Source of the DNA: Spiribacter vilamensis
GTDB taxonomy: Bacteria; Pseudomonadota; Gammaproteobacteria; Nitrococcales; Nitrococcaceae
Direction of reading: 5' to 3'
NCBI RefSeq assembly: GCF_004217415.1
Contig: NZ_SHLI01000001.1
Location: 62,001 to 126,000 of the forward strand
DNA length: 64,000 bases
Shown: one piece after another, positions 56,495 through 64,000 of the stretch
How the letters are laid out: each line of letters starts with the position of its first letter
Numbering within the stretch: the first letter of the stretch is position 1
The notes under the pieces: generated by a model
Databases searched by the model: none
The model's input: the letters and a program-made list of their open reading frames with translations, nothing else
Told to the model about the DNA's origin: nothing
Translations under genes and position numbers: made by a program

Positions 56495-57433
56495 GTGAAC
56501 GAGCTCCGGGAGCATCGTGCGGTGATGAGAGATGAGGCGGTTGCTGCGCTCGCTCCCCGCGCCGATGGTGTGTTTGTCGATGCGACATATGGTCGCGGTG
56601 GTCACGCCGCCGCACTGCTGTCTCTGCTAGGCGATAACGCCCGTCTATGGTTGGTCGATCGCGATCCACAGGCGGTCGCCTGGGCCCGTGAGCGTCACGG
56701 CGATGACTGTCGTTGCCGGATTGTCCAGGCCAATTTCGCCGACCTCGGCGCCCATCTGCGTGCGGCCGGCCTGGCCGGCCAGGTAACCGGCATTCTTCTT
56801 GACCTGGGGGTCTCGTCACCGCAACTCGACGAGGCCGAGCGGGGATTCAGCTTTCTCCGTGACGGGCCGCTGGACATGCGTATGGACAATGGCGAGGGCG
56901 AGACCGCCGCGCAGTGGCTCGAGCGCGTCGACACCGCCACGCTTGTTCATGTGCTCAAGGAGTACGGCGAAGAGCGTTATGCGCGACGGATCGCGGCGGC
57001 GATTGTTCGGGCGCGCGATGGCTCGGCGTTGCCACGGACAACCACCGGACTGGCAAGCCTGATCGCTGCCGCCGTGCCGCGGCCGGAGCCGGGACGCCAT
57101 CCGGCGACGCGCAGCTTTCAGGCGATTCGCATTCATCTCAACGACGAACTCGGTTCGTTGAGCGCGCTGCTGGAGGATGTCATCGACCTGCTGGCACCCC
57201 AGGGGCGGCTGGTCGTGATCAGTTTCCATTCGCTGGAAGACCGGCGCGTGAAACGGTTCATGACCCGTAACAGCCAGGTTGGCGAGCTACCGCCCGGGGC
57301 TGGAATCGTGCCCCCGGAAAAGCGCCCCAGTCTAAGGCGCGTGGGCCGTGCCCATCGGCCCGACGACGACGAAGTCCGCATCAATCCTCGTGCGCGGAGC
57401 GCCACGATGCGCGTTGCGGAGCGACTGCCATGA
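56495..57433 (+). CDS. rsmH: 16S rRNA (cytosine-N4) methyltransferase RsmH
   Basis: 312 aa SAM-dependent enzyme methylating C1402, the same nucleotide modified by Rsm[19 protein letters not shown], then [33 protein letters not shown], are diagnostic. GTG start at 56495. It overlaps ftsL by 4 nt. Confidence 0.98.
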   Translation: MNELREHRAVMRDEAVAALAPRADGVFVDATYGRGGHAAALLSLLGDNARLWLVDRDPQAVAWARERHGDDCRCRIVQANFADLGAHLRAAGLAGQVTGILLDLGVSSPQLDEAERGFSFLRDGPLDMRMDNGEGETAAQWLERVDTATLVHVLKEYGEERYARRIAAAIVRARDGSALPRTTTGLASLIAAAVPRPEPGRHPATRSFQAIRIHLNDELGSLSALLEDVIDLLAPQGRLVVISFHSLEDRRVKRFMTRNSQVGELPPGAGIVPPEKRPSLRRVGRAHRPDDDEVRINPRARSATMRVAERLP

Positions 57434-57720
57434 AAAAGCCGGTGCTGACACTGTTCATGCTTTTCATTACCGCCGTTGTCTCCGCCATTGCGGTGGTGGA
57501 GGTCAGGCACCAGGCGCGAAGTCTGTTTGGCAGCCTCGAAACGCTGTATGACGAGCGTGACGAGCTCAATACCGCCTGGCGTCAGCTGCAGCTCGAGCAG
57601 GGGGCGCTCGCCATGCAGTCGCGTGTGGAGCGAATTGCGCGCAATGACATCGACATGCGCACGATCGATTCAGAGAACACGACACTGATTCGTCTCGACC
57701 GCCGGAGGGTGCGGCAATGA
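57430..57720 (+). CDS. ftsL: FtsL, division protein
   Basis: 96 aa bitopic protein with an N-terminal helix ([21 protein letters not shown]) and a periplasmic leucine-zipper-like coiled coil ([29 protein letters not shown]). It forms the FtsQLB complex that activates FtsWI. Assignment uses topology, size and position between rsmH and ftsI. It overlaps both neighbours by 4 nt. Confidence 0.93.
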   Translation: MKKPVLTLFMLFITAVVSAIAVVEVRHQARSLFGSLETLYDERDELNTAWRQLQLEQGALAMQSRVERIARNDIDMRTIDSENTTLIRLDRRRVRQ

Positions 57721-59441
57721 GCCGGCGCAAGACCCGACTCCGGACTCCACCGGCCTGGCGTCGTGTCGTCGTGCTCGTGTTGCTGCTCGGGTTACCGGCG
57801 CTGCTCCTGGCCCGCGCCGTATCGCTGCAGTTGTTCGAGGGACAGTTCCTGCAAGGGCAGGGCGATCAGCGCCACCTGCGAGTGGAGTCGCTGCCGGCGC
57901 ATCGCGGTACCATTCACGATCGGCAGGGTGAGCCGCTGGCGATCAGCGCCCCGGTTGATTCGGTCTGGTCTGATCCGGGGGTCACCGTGGACAGGGCCTC
58001 GGCGTCTGAACTCCGGTCACTGGCCCGGGCGCTGGATCTCGACTCGGAGCAACTCCGGGCTGATCTGGCGAATCGTCAGTCGCGCGAGTTCTTCTATCTC
58101 CAGCGCCATGTGGCTCCGGACGTCGCCGACGCAGTGATGGCGCTCGATGTTCCCGGTATTGCGCTACAGCGCGAATACCGACGCTTCTACCCTACTGGTG
58201 AGGTAACCGGTCACGTTCTTGGTTTCACCAATATCGATGACCGGGGGCAGGAAGGGATTGAGCGCGCCTACGATAACTGGCTTTCCGGCGAGCCCGGTAA
58301 AAAGCGGGTTCTGCGGGATCGCCATGGCCGCACCATCGAGGATGTGGAGCGGCTTACCGAGCCGGACCCCGGCCGCGACCTGGCGCTCACGCTGGATAAG
58401 CGTCTGCAGTACGTGGCCTACCGCGAGTTGACCTCGGCGGTGGAGCGCCATGACGCGGTCAGTGGTTCCGTCGTGCTCCTTGACGCGGACAGTGGCGATA
58501 TCCTGGCGATGGCCAACCGGCCGTCATTCAATCCCAATCGTCGCTCGGAGCTGACCGGTGATCGGTACCGCAATCGCGCCGTGACCGACAGCTACGAACC
58601 GGGATCGGTCATGAAGCCGTTCACGATACTGGCGGCATTGCGTAGCGGTCGTTACGAGCCGCAAACCCCGATCGACACCGCGCCGGGCGTCATGCAGGTC
58701 GGCCGACACAGCGTTCGCGACGTGCGTGACTTCGGTGAGTTGACCGTAACCGGGGTGTTGCGCAAATCAAGCAATGTCGGTGCGGCGCAGATCGCCCTGT
58801 CGCTTGACGAGGGGCGCGTCTGGAAGACGCTCAACGAGCTGGGTATCGGTTCACCAACGGGCCTCGGATTTCCCGGAGACTCCGCCGGTTCGCTCTCCGC
58901 CATGCCGTCACGGCGGCCGGTCGAGCGCGCGACGCTGGCATTTGGCTATGGAGTGTCGGTGACCAGCCTGCATCTTGCCCGCGCCTATGCGGCGATCGCG
59001 TCCGGGGGTGAGTTGCCGACACCGGCATTGATCGCCGAGGGTCGTCGGTCGCCGCCCGAGCGGGTCATGACCGCGGAGCGCGCGCGGCAGCTTCGCGAGA
59101 TGCTCACCACCGTGACAGAACCGGGCGGAACCGCGACCCAGGCGGCCATACCCGGTTACCGGGTTGCTGGTAAGACCGGTACCAGCCGCAAGGCGGTGGC
59201 GGGCGGCTATGCCGATGACCGCTATATCTCCACCTTTGCGGGGATGGCGCCGGCGACGGATCCACGCTTCGTCGCCGTGGTCACCATCAACGAGCCGCGC
59301 GGCGAGGATTACTATGCCGGACCGGTCGCCGGACCGGTATTCCGAGCGGTAATGAGCGACGCGCTGCGCCTCTATAACGTCATGCCCGATACCCCGGTTG
59401 ATGAAGCCGGCATGACGGTTGCCGGCGGAGACCCGTCATGA
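57717..59441 (+). CDS. ftsI: FtsI (PBP3), septal transpeptidase
   Basis: 574 aa class B PBP of the divisome. An N-terminal anchor (about 16-36) is followed by the pedestal (RGTIHDRQGEPLAIS) and the transpeptidase domain with SVMK (297-300), SSN (351-353) and KTGTS (about 485). Length matches E. coli FtsI (588 aa). It overlaps ftsL and murE by 4 nt each. Confidence 0.98.
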   Translation: MSRRKTRLRTPPAWRRVVVLVLLLGLPALLLARAVSLQLFEGQFLQGQGDQRHLRVESLPAHRGTIHDRQGEPLAISAPVDSVWSDPGVTVDRASASELRSLARALDLDSEQLRADLANRQSREFFYLQRHVAPDVADAVMALDVPGIALQREYRRFYPTGEVTGHVLGFTNIDDRGQEGIERAYDNWLSGEPGKKRVLRDRHGRTIEDVERLTEPDPGRDLALTLDKRLQYVAYRELTSAVERHDAVSGSVVLLDADSGDILAMANRPSFNPNRRSELTGDRYRNRAVTDSYEPGSVMKPFTILAALRSGRYEPQTPIDTAPGVMQVGRHSVRDVRDFGELTVTGVLRKSSNVGAAQIALSLDEGRVWKTLNELGIGSPTGLGFPGDSAGSLSAMPSRRPVERATLAFGYGVSVTSLHLARAYAAIASGGELPTPALIAEGRRSPPERVMTAERARQLREMLTTVTEPGGTATQAAIPGYRVAGKTGTSRKAVAGGYADDRYISTFAGMAPATDPRFVAVVTINEPRGEDYYAGPVAGPVFRAVMSDALRLYNVMPDTPVDEAGMTVAGGDPS

Positions 59442-60931
59442 CCCGCCCCTGGTATGCAGAATCGCTGCTCGCCCCGTGGCTGGTGGACTCCCGCCTGAGC
59501 GGTGTGCCTGTCCGCAGCATCGCGCTTGACTCGCGGGATGTCTCGGCAGAGGGGCTGTTTCTCGCCGTTGCCGGTCATCGTGCGCACGGGCTCGATTTTC
59601 TCGATCAGGCGCTCGACGCCGGCGCTGTCGTCGTGCTCTACGAGCCCGATCCGACCCGGCATGATCAGGCAATCTTCGATCAATGCCAGCAAGCCGGAGC
59701 GATCGCGATTCCGCGAGCGGGGCTGGGGGCAATGGTGAGTGGCATTGCCGGACGTTTCTACGACGAGCCGTCGCGGACCCTGCGCGTTGTCGCGGTGACG
59801 GGTACCGATGGCAAGACCTCGGTGGCTCATTACATTGCACAGCTCGTGGAGGCGCTCCACGGTGCGGCGGCCGTCATGGGGACAGTGGGCTGGGGGCGTC
59901 CGGGCGATCTGGCCGAGTCGACCCACACCACGGCGGACGCGGTGGCCGTACAGGCACGCCTCGCCGAGCTGCGCGATGCGGGTATGAAGACTGTGGTCAT
60001 GGAGGTTTCCTCGCACGCCCTGGCGCAGCACCGGGTGGATGCGGTGGCCTTTGACACGGCCGTGCTTACCCATGTGGGCCGGGATCATCTTGACTATCAC
60101 GGCAGTGCCGAAGCGTATGGTGCCGCCAAGCGTCGGCTTTTCGCCTGGCCGACACTGCGCCATCAGATTCTCAATATCGATGATGCGGTAGGCCACGATC
60201 TGGCCGCTCGGCCGCTCTCCGATGCCGCCGTGGTGACCTACGCGCAGACGCAACCGGCGACATTGCGGCTGCATTCCTGTGAAAGCCGTCCCGAGGGAAT
60301 CGACGTCGCGATCGACTATGCCGGTCAGCGCTATGCAGAGGCGCTGCCACTGATCGGCCGCTTCAATGCCATCAATGCCCTTGCGGCGCTGGGCGCGGTA
60401 ATGGACGGCGGTAACGCCCAGGCCGCGATTGAAGCCATCGCCGGCCTGCAGCCGGTGCCCGGGCGGATGGAGCGCTTCGCCGCGGCGGGGGCGCCGCTGG
60501 TCGTTGTCGACTACGCGCACACCGCCGGTGCCCTCTCCGCTGCCCTGGAGGCCATCAGGCCCCATGTCACGGGACGGCTCTGGGTGGTTTTTGGCTGCGG
60601 AGGCGATCGTGATCCGGGTAAACGTCCGCTGATGGGAGCGGCGGCGGGCCGGCTCGCCGATGTGGTCATCCTCACCAGCGACAACCCGCGTACCGAATCG
60701 CCCGGGGCTATTATCGAGGCGGTGCGCATCGGCTGTGCCGAACCGGATAGCTGTCGGGTAATCGAGGATCGCGCCGCAGCCATCACCGCAGCCGTCAGTG
60801 AAGCGGGCCCAACGGATGGTGTGCTGATTGCCGGCAAGGGTCACGAGACGCGGCAATGGATCGGGACCACCTCGCACGCCTTCAGTGATCGCGAGATCGC
60901 CGCGGGCCTCCTGTCGCGGAGGGCCGGCTGA
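59438..60931 (+). CDS. murE: UDP-MurNAc-tripeptide synthetase MurE (meso-DAP adding)
   Basis: 497 aa Mur ligase. ATP loop VTGTDGKTSVAHY near 110-122 and the specificity motif DNPR in TSDNPRTESP, which marks meso-diaminopimelate rather than lysine addition. The HTTADAVAVQARLAELRD region binds UDP-MurNAc. It overlaps ftsI by 4 nt and shares one base with murF. Confidence 0.97.
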   Translation: MTRPWYAESLLAPWLVDSRLSGVPVRSIALDSRDVSAEGLFLAVAGHRAHGLDFLDQALDAGAVVVLYEPDPTRHDQAIFDQCQQAGAIAIPRAGLGAMVSGIAGRFYDEPSRTLRVVAVTGTDGKTSVAHYIAQLVEALHGAAAVMGTVGWGRPGDLAESTHTTADAVAVQARLAELRDAGMKTVVMEVSSHALAQHRVDAVAFDTAVLTHVGRDHLDYHGSAEAYGAAKRRLFAWPTLRHQILNIDDAVGHDLAARPLSDAAVVTYAQTQPATLRLHSCESRPEGIDVAIDYAGQRYAEALPLIGRFNAINALAALGAVMDGGNAQAAIEAIAGLQPVPGRMERFAAAGAPLVVVDYAHTAGALSAALEAIRPHVTGRLWVVFGCGGDRDPGKRPLMGAAAGRLADVVILTSDNPRTESPGAIIEAVRIGCAEPDSCRVIEDRAAAITAAVSEAGPTDGVLIAGKGHETRQWIGTTSHAFSDREIAAGLLSRRAG

Positions 60932-62292
60932 TGGAGCCGATCAGACTGCGTTCGTTGACCACCGAATTCGGGGGCGAGTGCCGCGGCGCCGAGGTTTCCG
61001 TGACCGGGGTGGCGATCGATTCGCGTCAAGTGGCTCCCGGGGATCTTTTCATCGCCCTCGCGGGCGACCGGGTCGACGGCCACGACTATATCGACGCAGC
61101 GGCCAGTGCCGGCGCCGTTGCCGCGCTGGTGACGCGCTATACCGATTCGGAACTCCCGCAGTGGCGGGTCGACAACCCGCATCGAATTCTCATCGAACTC
61201 GCTTGCCGGGCGCGTTCAGCCAGTGGTGCCCGGGTGCTGGGTGTCACCGGCAGCAACGGCAAGACCACGGTCAAGGAGATGATCACGACAATCCTTGCGC
61301 GTTGTGGCACAACGCGATCCACCCGCGGCAACCTCAACAATGAGCTTGGCGTCCCGCTCACGCTTTGCGGGATCGAGCCCCGCGATGACTTCGCCGTTGT
61401 CGAGATGGGCTGTGGAAAGCCCGGCGACATTGGCTTGCTCGCGAGCTGGGCGCGGCCGCACATCGGCGTCGTCACCAATGCCGGCCCGGCCCACCTGACC
61501 GGGTTTGGGAGCGTTGCGGCCGTTGCGGACTGCAAGGGGGAGCTGTTCGAGGAGCTCCCGGCCCGGGGTTGGGCCATTATCAATGCCGACGATCCCCATG
61601 CGCCGGTCTGGGAACAGAAAGCGGCCCACTGCCATATCCAGCGCTTCAGCCTTGACGGTAATGCCGCCGAGGTTACCGGCATCGAGCGCGACGATGGCGG
61701 ACTCGATATCCGGTTCGAGGATATGACGGTCACGGCCCGGTTGCCGCTGCCGGGACGACACAATCGGTCGAATGCGCTTGCCGCCGCGGCGGCGGCCCGA
61801 GCGGCGGGCGCCGACCCCGAGACGATCGTGGCGGGCCTGGCGGCCGTATCCACGATGGATGGCCGCCTGCAGCTTCGGGCCGGGATTCATGCGATGGAGA
61901 TGGTGGATGACAGCTATAACGCTAATCCGGCATCCCTAGCGGCGGCGCTGGAGACGCTGACCGCGACGACCGCGCCGGTCTGGCTGGTGATGGGTGACAT
62001 GGCCGAGCTTGGCGAGGAGGCGGCATCGCTCCACCGCCGGGCGGGCGAGTATGCGCGTGAGATCGGGGTTGAGCGGTTGTTTGCTACCGGCGAGCTGAGC
62101 GCCCACGCGGTTGAAGGATTCGGTGCGGGCGGAGACTGGTTTGCGAGCCGCAGCGCGTTGATCGAGGCCGTTACGGCAGCGGCGGTGCCGGGCGTCCGCG
62201 TGCTGGTCAAGGGATCGCGCTCGGCGGCGATGGACGAGGTTGCCGCGGCGCTGGCCGGTGACGAACCGGGGGAGGGCCGCTCATGCTCCTGA
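60931..62292 (+). CDS. murF: UDP-MurNAc-tripeptide:D-Ala-D-Ala ligase MurF
   Basis: 453 aa Mur ligase adding D-Ala-D-Ala to complete the UDP-MurNAc-pentapeptide. The ATP loop is [28 protein letters not shown] and [18 protein letters not shown] are MurF signatures. It overlaps mraY by 10 nt. Confidence 0.97.
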   Translation: MEPIRLRSLTTEFGGECRGAEVSVTGVAIDSRQVAPGDLFIALAGDRVDGHDYIDAAASAGAVAALVTRYTDSELPQWRVDNPHRILIELACRARSASGARVLGVTGSNGKTTVKEMITTILARCGTTRSTRGNLNNELGVPLTLCGIEPRDDFAVVEMGCGKPGDIGLLASWARPHIGVVTNAGPAHLTGFGSVAAVADCKGELFEELPARGWAIINADDPHAPVWEQKAAHCHIQRFSLDGNAAEVTGIERDDGGLDIRFEDMTVTARLPLPGRHNRSNALAAAAAARAAGADPETIVAGLAAVSTMDGRLQLRAGIHAMEMVDDSYNANPASLAAALETLTATTAPVWLVMGDMAELGEEAASLHRRAGEYAREIGVERLFATGELSAHAVEGFGAGGDWFASRSALIEAVTAAAVPGVRVLVKGSRSAAMDEVAAALAGDEPGEGRSCS

Positions 62293-63365
62293 TGCTGGCC
62301 GAGCAGCTGCAGTCCTTCTACAGCGCCTTCAACGTGTTCCAGTACCTGACTCTCCGGGCGATTCTCGGCACTCTGACCGCGCTGGGTATCGGGCTTCTGG
62401 TCGGGCCCTGGCTGATTCGCCGACTCGAGCGCCACCAGGTGGGCCAGAACGTGCGTAGCGAGGGTCCGGTCAGCCATTATTCCAAGGCGGGGACGCCCAC
62501 CATGGGGGGCGCGCTGATGCTGGTGGGCATTGCGGTGGCGACACTGCTCTGGGGTGATCTGACCAATCGGTTTGTCTGGATGGTGCTGCTCACGACGCTC
62601 GCGTTCGGGGCAATCGGCGGTACCGACGACTGGCTGAAACTCACCCGCGGGAGCAGCGAGGGATTGCGGGCACGATCCAAGCTGCTGCTGCAGAGCATTG
62701 CCGCGATCATTGCCGGTGTCGCGCTGTTCGCCACCGCGACGGCACCCGCGCAGACAACGCTTATCCTGCCGTTCGTCAAAGAGATTGCCATCCCCCTGGG
62801 AGGCCTTCTCATCCCGCTGACCTGGCTGGTGGTCGTGGGCGCCTCCAACGCGGTCAATCTCACCGACGGACTGGACGGTCTGGCGATCATGCCGACCGTG
62901 CTGGTCGGTGGGGCGCTGGGGGTATTCGCCTATGTCAGCGGCAACGTTAATTTCGCCGATTACCTGGCGATACCGTATGTGGCCGGTGCGGGTGAGCTCA
63001 CCGTATTTGTCGGCGCTCTGGTCGGTTCCGGGCTGGCGTTTCTCTGGTTCAATACCTATCCCGCGCAGGTCTTCATGGGCGATGTCGGGTCGCTGGCGAT
63101 GGGAGCGGCGCTGGGCATGATCGCCATGGTCGTCCGCCAGGAGGTCGTGCTGTTCATCATGGGTGGCGTTTTCGTGGCCGAGACCCTGTCGGTAATGCTC
63201 CAGGTGCTCTGGTTCAAGCGCACCGGGCGGCGGATTTTCCGCATGGCGCCACTCCATCATCACTACGAGCTCAAGGGCTGGCCCGAGCCGCGCGTCATCG
63301 TTCGATTCTGGATTATCTCGGTCGTGCTCGTACTGATCGGCCTCGCGACGTTGAAGCTGCGATGA
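62283..63365 (+). CDS. mraY: Phospho-MurNAc-pentapeptide transferase MraY
   Basis: 360 aa membrane enzyme making lipid I, with ten predicted helices. Active-site regions are [32 protein letters not shown] and [21 protein letters not shown]. Length equals E. coli MraY (360 aa). Its stop overlaps a candidate murD start (ATGA). Confidence 0.98.
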   Translation: MLLMLAEQLQSFYSAFNVFQYLTLRAILGTLTALGIGLLVGPWLIRRLERHQVGQNVRSEGPVSHYSKAGTPTMGGALMLVGIAVATLLWGDLTNRFVWMVLLTTLAFGAIGGTDDWLKLTRGSSEGLRARSKLLLQSIAAIIAGVALFATATAPAQTTLILPFVKEIAIPLGGLLIPLTWLVVVGASNAVNLTDGLDGLAIMPTVLVGGALGVFAYVSGNVNFADYLAIPYVAGAGELTVFVGALVGSGLAFLWFNTYPAQVFMGDVGSLAMGAALGMIAMVVRQEVVLFIMGGVFVAETLSVMLQVLWFKRTGRRIFRMAPLHHHYELKGWPEPRVIVRFWIISVVLVLIGLATLKLR

Positions 63366-64000
63366 CGGCGGAGGCGCTCATGGCAAACGCTACGCAATGG
63401 GATCGGGTGATCGTCGGACTCGGCGAATCGGGGCATGCGGCGGCCTGTCACCTGGCCGCGGCCGGCGAGCGGGTCGCCGTTCTCGATACCCGGCTGCGTC
63501 CACCGCGGGCCGATGATCTGCGGGCACGGTTCCCGGAGGTGCCGGTCATCACCGGCGATTTCGATGATCGTTTGCTGGCGAACGCCGCCGAGATTGTCCT
63601 CAGCCCCGGCGTCGATCCCCGTCATCCGGCGCTGGCGGCCGCCCGTCAACGTGGCCAGCCGATTATCGGCGAGATCGAGCTGTTTGCCCGCGCCGTGAGC
63701 GCGCCGGTGATAGGGATTACCGGCTCCAACGGCAAGACCACCGTCACCCGGATGGTTGCGGCAATGGCGGCCCAGGCCGGTGTCGATGTCGTCGCGGGGG
63801 GTAATCTGGGTCCGGCGGCACTGACCCTGCTTGAACAGCATCCCGACGCGGAATGTTTCGTTCTCGAGCTCTCCAGCTTCCAGCTCGAGACAACCCGGTC
63901 GCTACGGCCCCGGGTCGCCGCCGTTCTCAATATCAGCCCCGACCATCTCGACCGCTACGAGAATATGGCCGATTACGCGGCCGCCAAGGCCAGAGTGTTC
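63362..64000 (+). CDS. murD: UDP-MurNAc-L-alanine:D-glutamate ligase MurD (5' part)
   Basis: The first 213 codons, open to the window end. The N-terminal [24 protein letters not shown] is the MurD UDP-binding region, and the ATP loop is [28 protein letters not shown] and [15 protein letters not shown] follow. The start may be ATG 63362 (overlapping the mraY stop) or ATG 63380, which has GGAGG 5 nt before it. It is truncated by the window, not by mutation. Confidence 0.96.
   Translation, partial: MTAEALMANATQWDRVIVGLGESGHAAACHLAAAGERVAVLDTRLRPPRADDLRARFPEVPVITGDFDDRLLANAAEIVLSPGVDPRHPALAAARQRGQPIIGEIELFARAVSAPVIGITGSNGKTTVTRMVAAMAAQAGVDVVAGGNLGPAALTLLEQHPDAECFVLELSSFQLETTRSLRPRVAAVLNISPDHLDRYENMADYAAAKARVF

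Noticed and set aside
59372-60877. 501-codon minus-strand frame
   Set aside because: Antisense to murE; no motif, His/Arg-rich composition.
61914-63263. 449-codon minus-strand frame
   Set aside because: Antisense to mraY and murF; Gln/His/Arg-rich without domain signature.

Overview
The window is a gene-dense stretch of a high-GC (by eye about 60-65%) gammaproteobacterial chromosome. Gene content and order (mrdA-mreDCB, gatCAB, rsmI-rnpB-mraZ-dcw, yrbG-kdsD-lptCAB-rpoN-hpf-ptsN-rapZ, mlaFED, petABC-sspAB) fit a gammaproteobacterium. Acidic proteins and tails, such as the Glu/Asp-rich end of ribosomal protein L25, suggest a halophile. Ectothiorhodospiraceae (a Spiribacter- or Halorhodospira-like organism) is my best guess, but this is an inference and no 16S gene is present.

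Layout: (1) 1-4360, minus strand: cell-shape operon mreB-mreC-mreD-mrdA-rodA(partial). (2) 4478-8593, plus strand: gatCAB and hslO, meeting a minus-strand set (moeB/thiF-like, prmC, YcaR/Trm112-like). (3) 10581-21152: aroG and dksA, convergent with hemA-prfA; then a plus-strand run of TPR lipoprotein, lolB, ispE, tRNA-Gln, prs, rplY, pth, ychF and tRNA-Met. (4) 21153-30371 is the accessory part. Next to tRNA-Met lies a three-gene cassette (HTH protein, nucleotidyltransferase, PP2C-like phosphatase with an in-frame stop). It is followed by two ATP-grasp ligases with an M20 peptidase, a C26 amidase and a CocE/NonD hydrolase, then by a 49-codon relic that resembles an internally deleted MNT nucleotidyltransferase. 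(5) 30384-39598, minus strand: OM barrel protein, mgtE, HPr, EIIA(Man-type), rapZ, short hprK, ptsN, hpf, rpoN, lptB, lptA, lptC, kdsD; then yrbG. (6) 40696-46554, plus strand: mlaF-mlaE-mlaD-mlaB-ibaG-murA-hisG-hisD. (7) 46558-51612: degS/algW-type protease divergent from petABC-sspA-sspB. (8) 51633-55434: diaA, yraN and lpoA, divergent from rsmI. (9) 55464-64000: rnpB and the division/cell-wall (dcw) cluster mraZ-rsmH-ftsL-ftsI-murE-murF-mraY-murD (cut by the window end).

Most of the window is envelope biology. It covers rod elongation, peptidoglycan precursors and synthases, LPS export and Kdo precursor, phospholipid transport and outer-membrane lipoprotein insertion, tied to nitrogen-PTS regulation through RapZ/PtsN/RpoN. 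The most unusual points are an ATT start codon on mreC, the HTH-NTase-PP2C cassette beside tRNA-Met, the two-ligase/three-hydrolase cluster, the MNT relic, a kinase-only HprK beside a serine-bearing HPr, the absence of mlaC and kdsC from their usual operon positions, and a textbook MraZ box. No CRISPR array, insertion sequence, integrase or rRNA gene was found. No gene-free stretch exceeds 300 bases; the longest are 21153-21438, 47722-47968 and 55819-56029, and their contents are listed as features.
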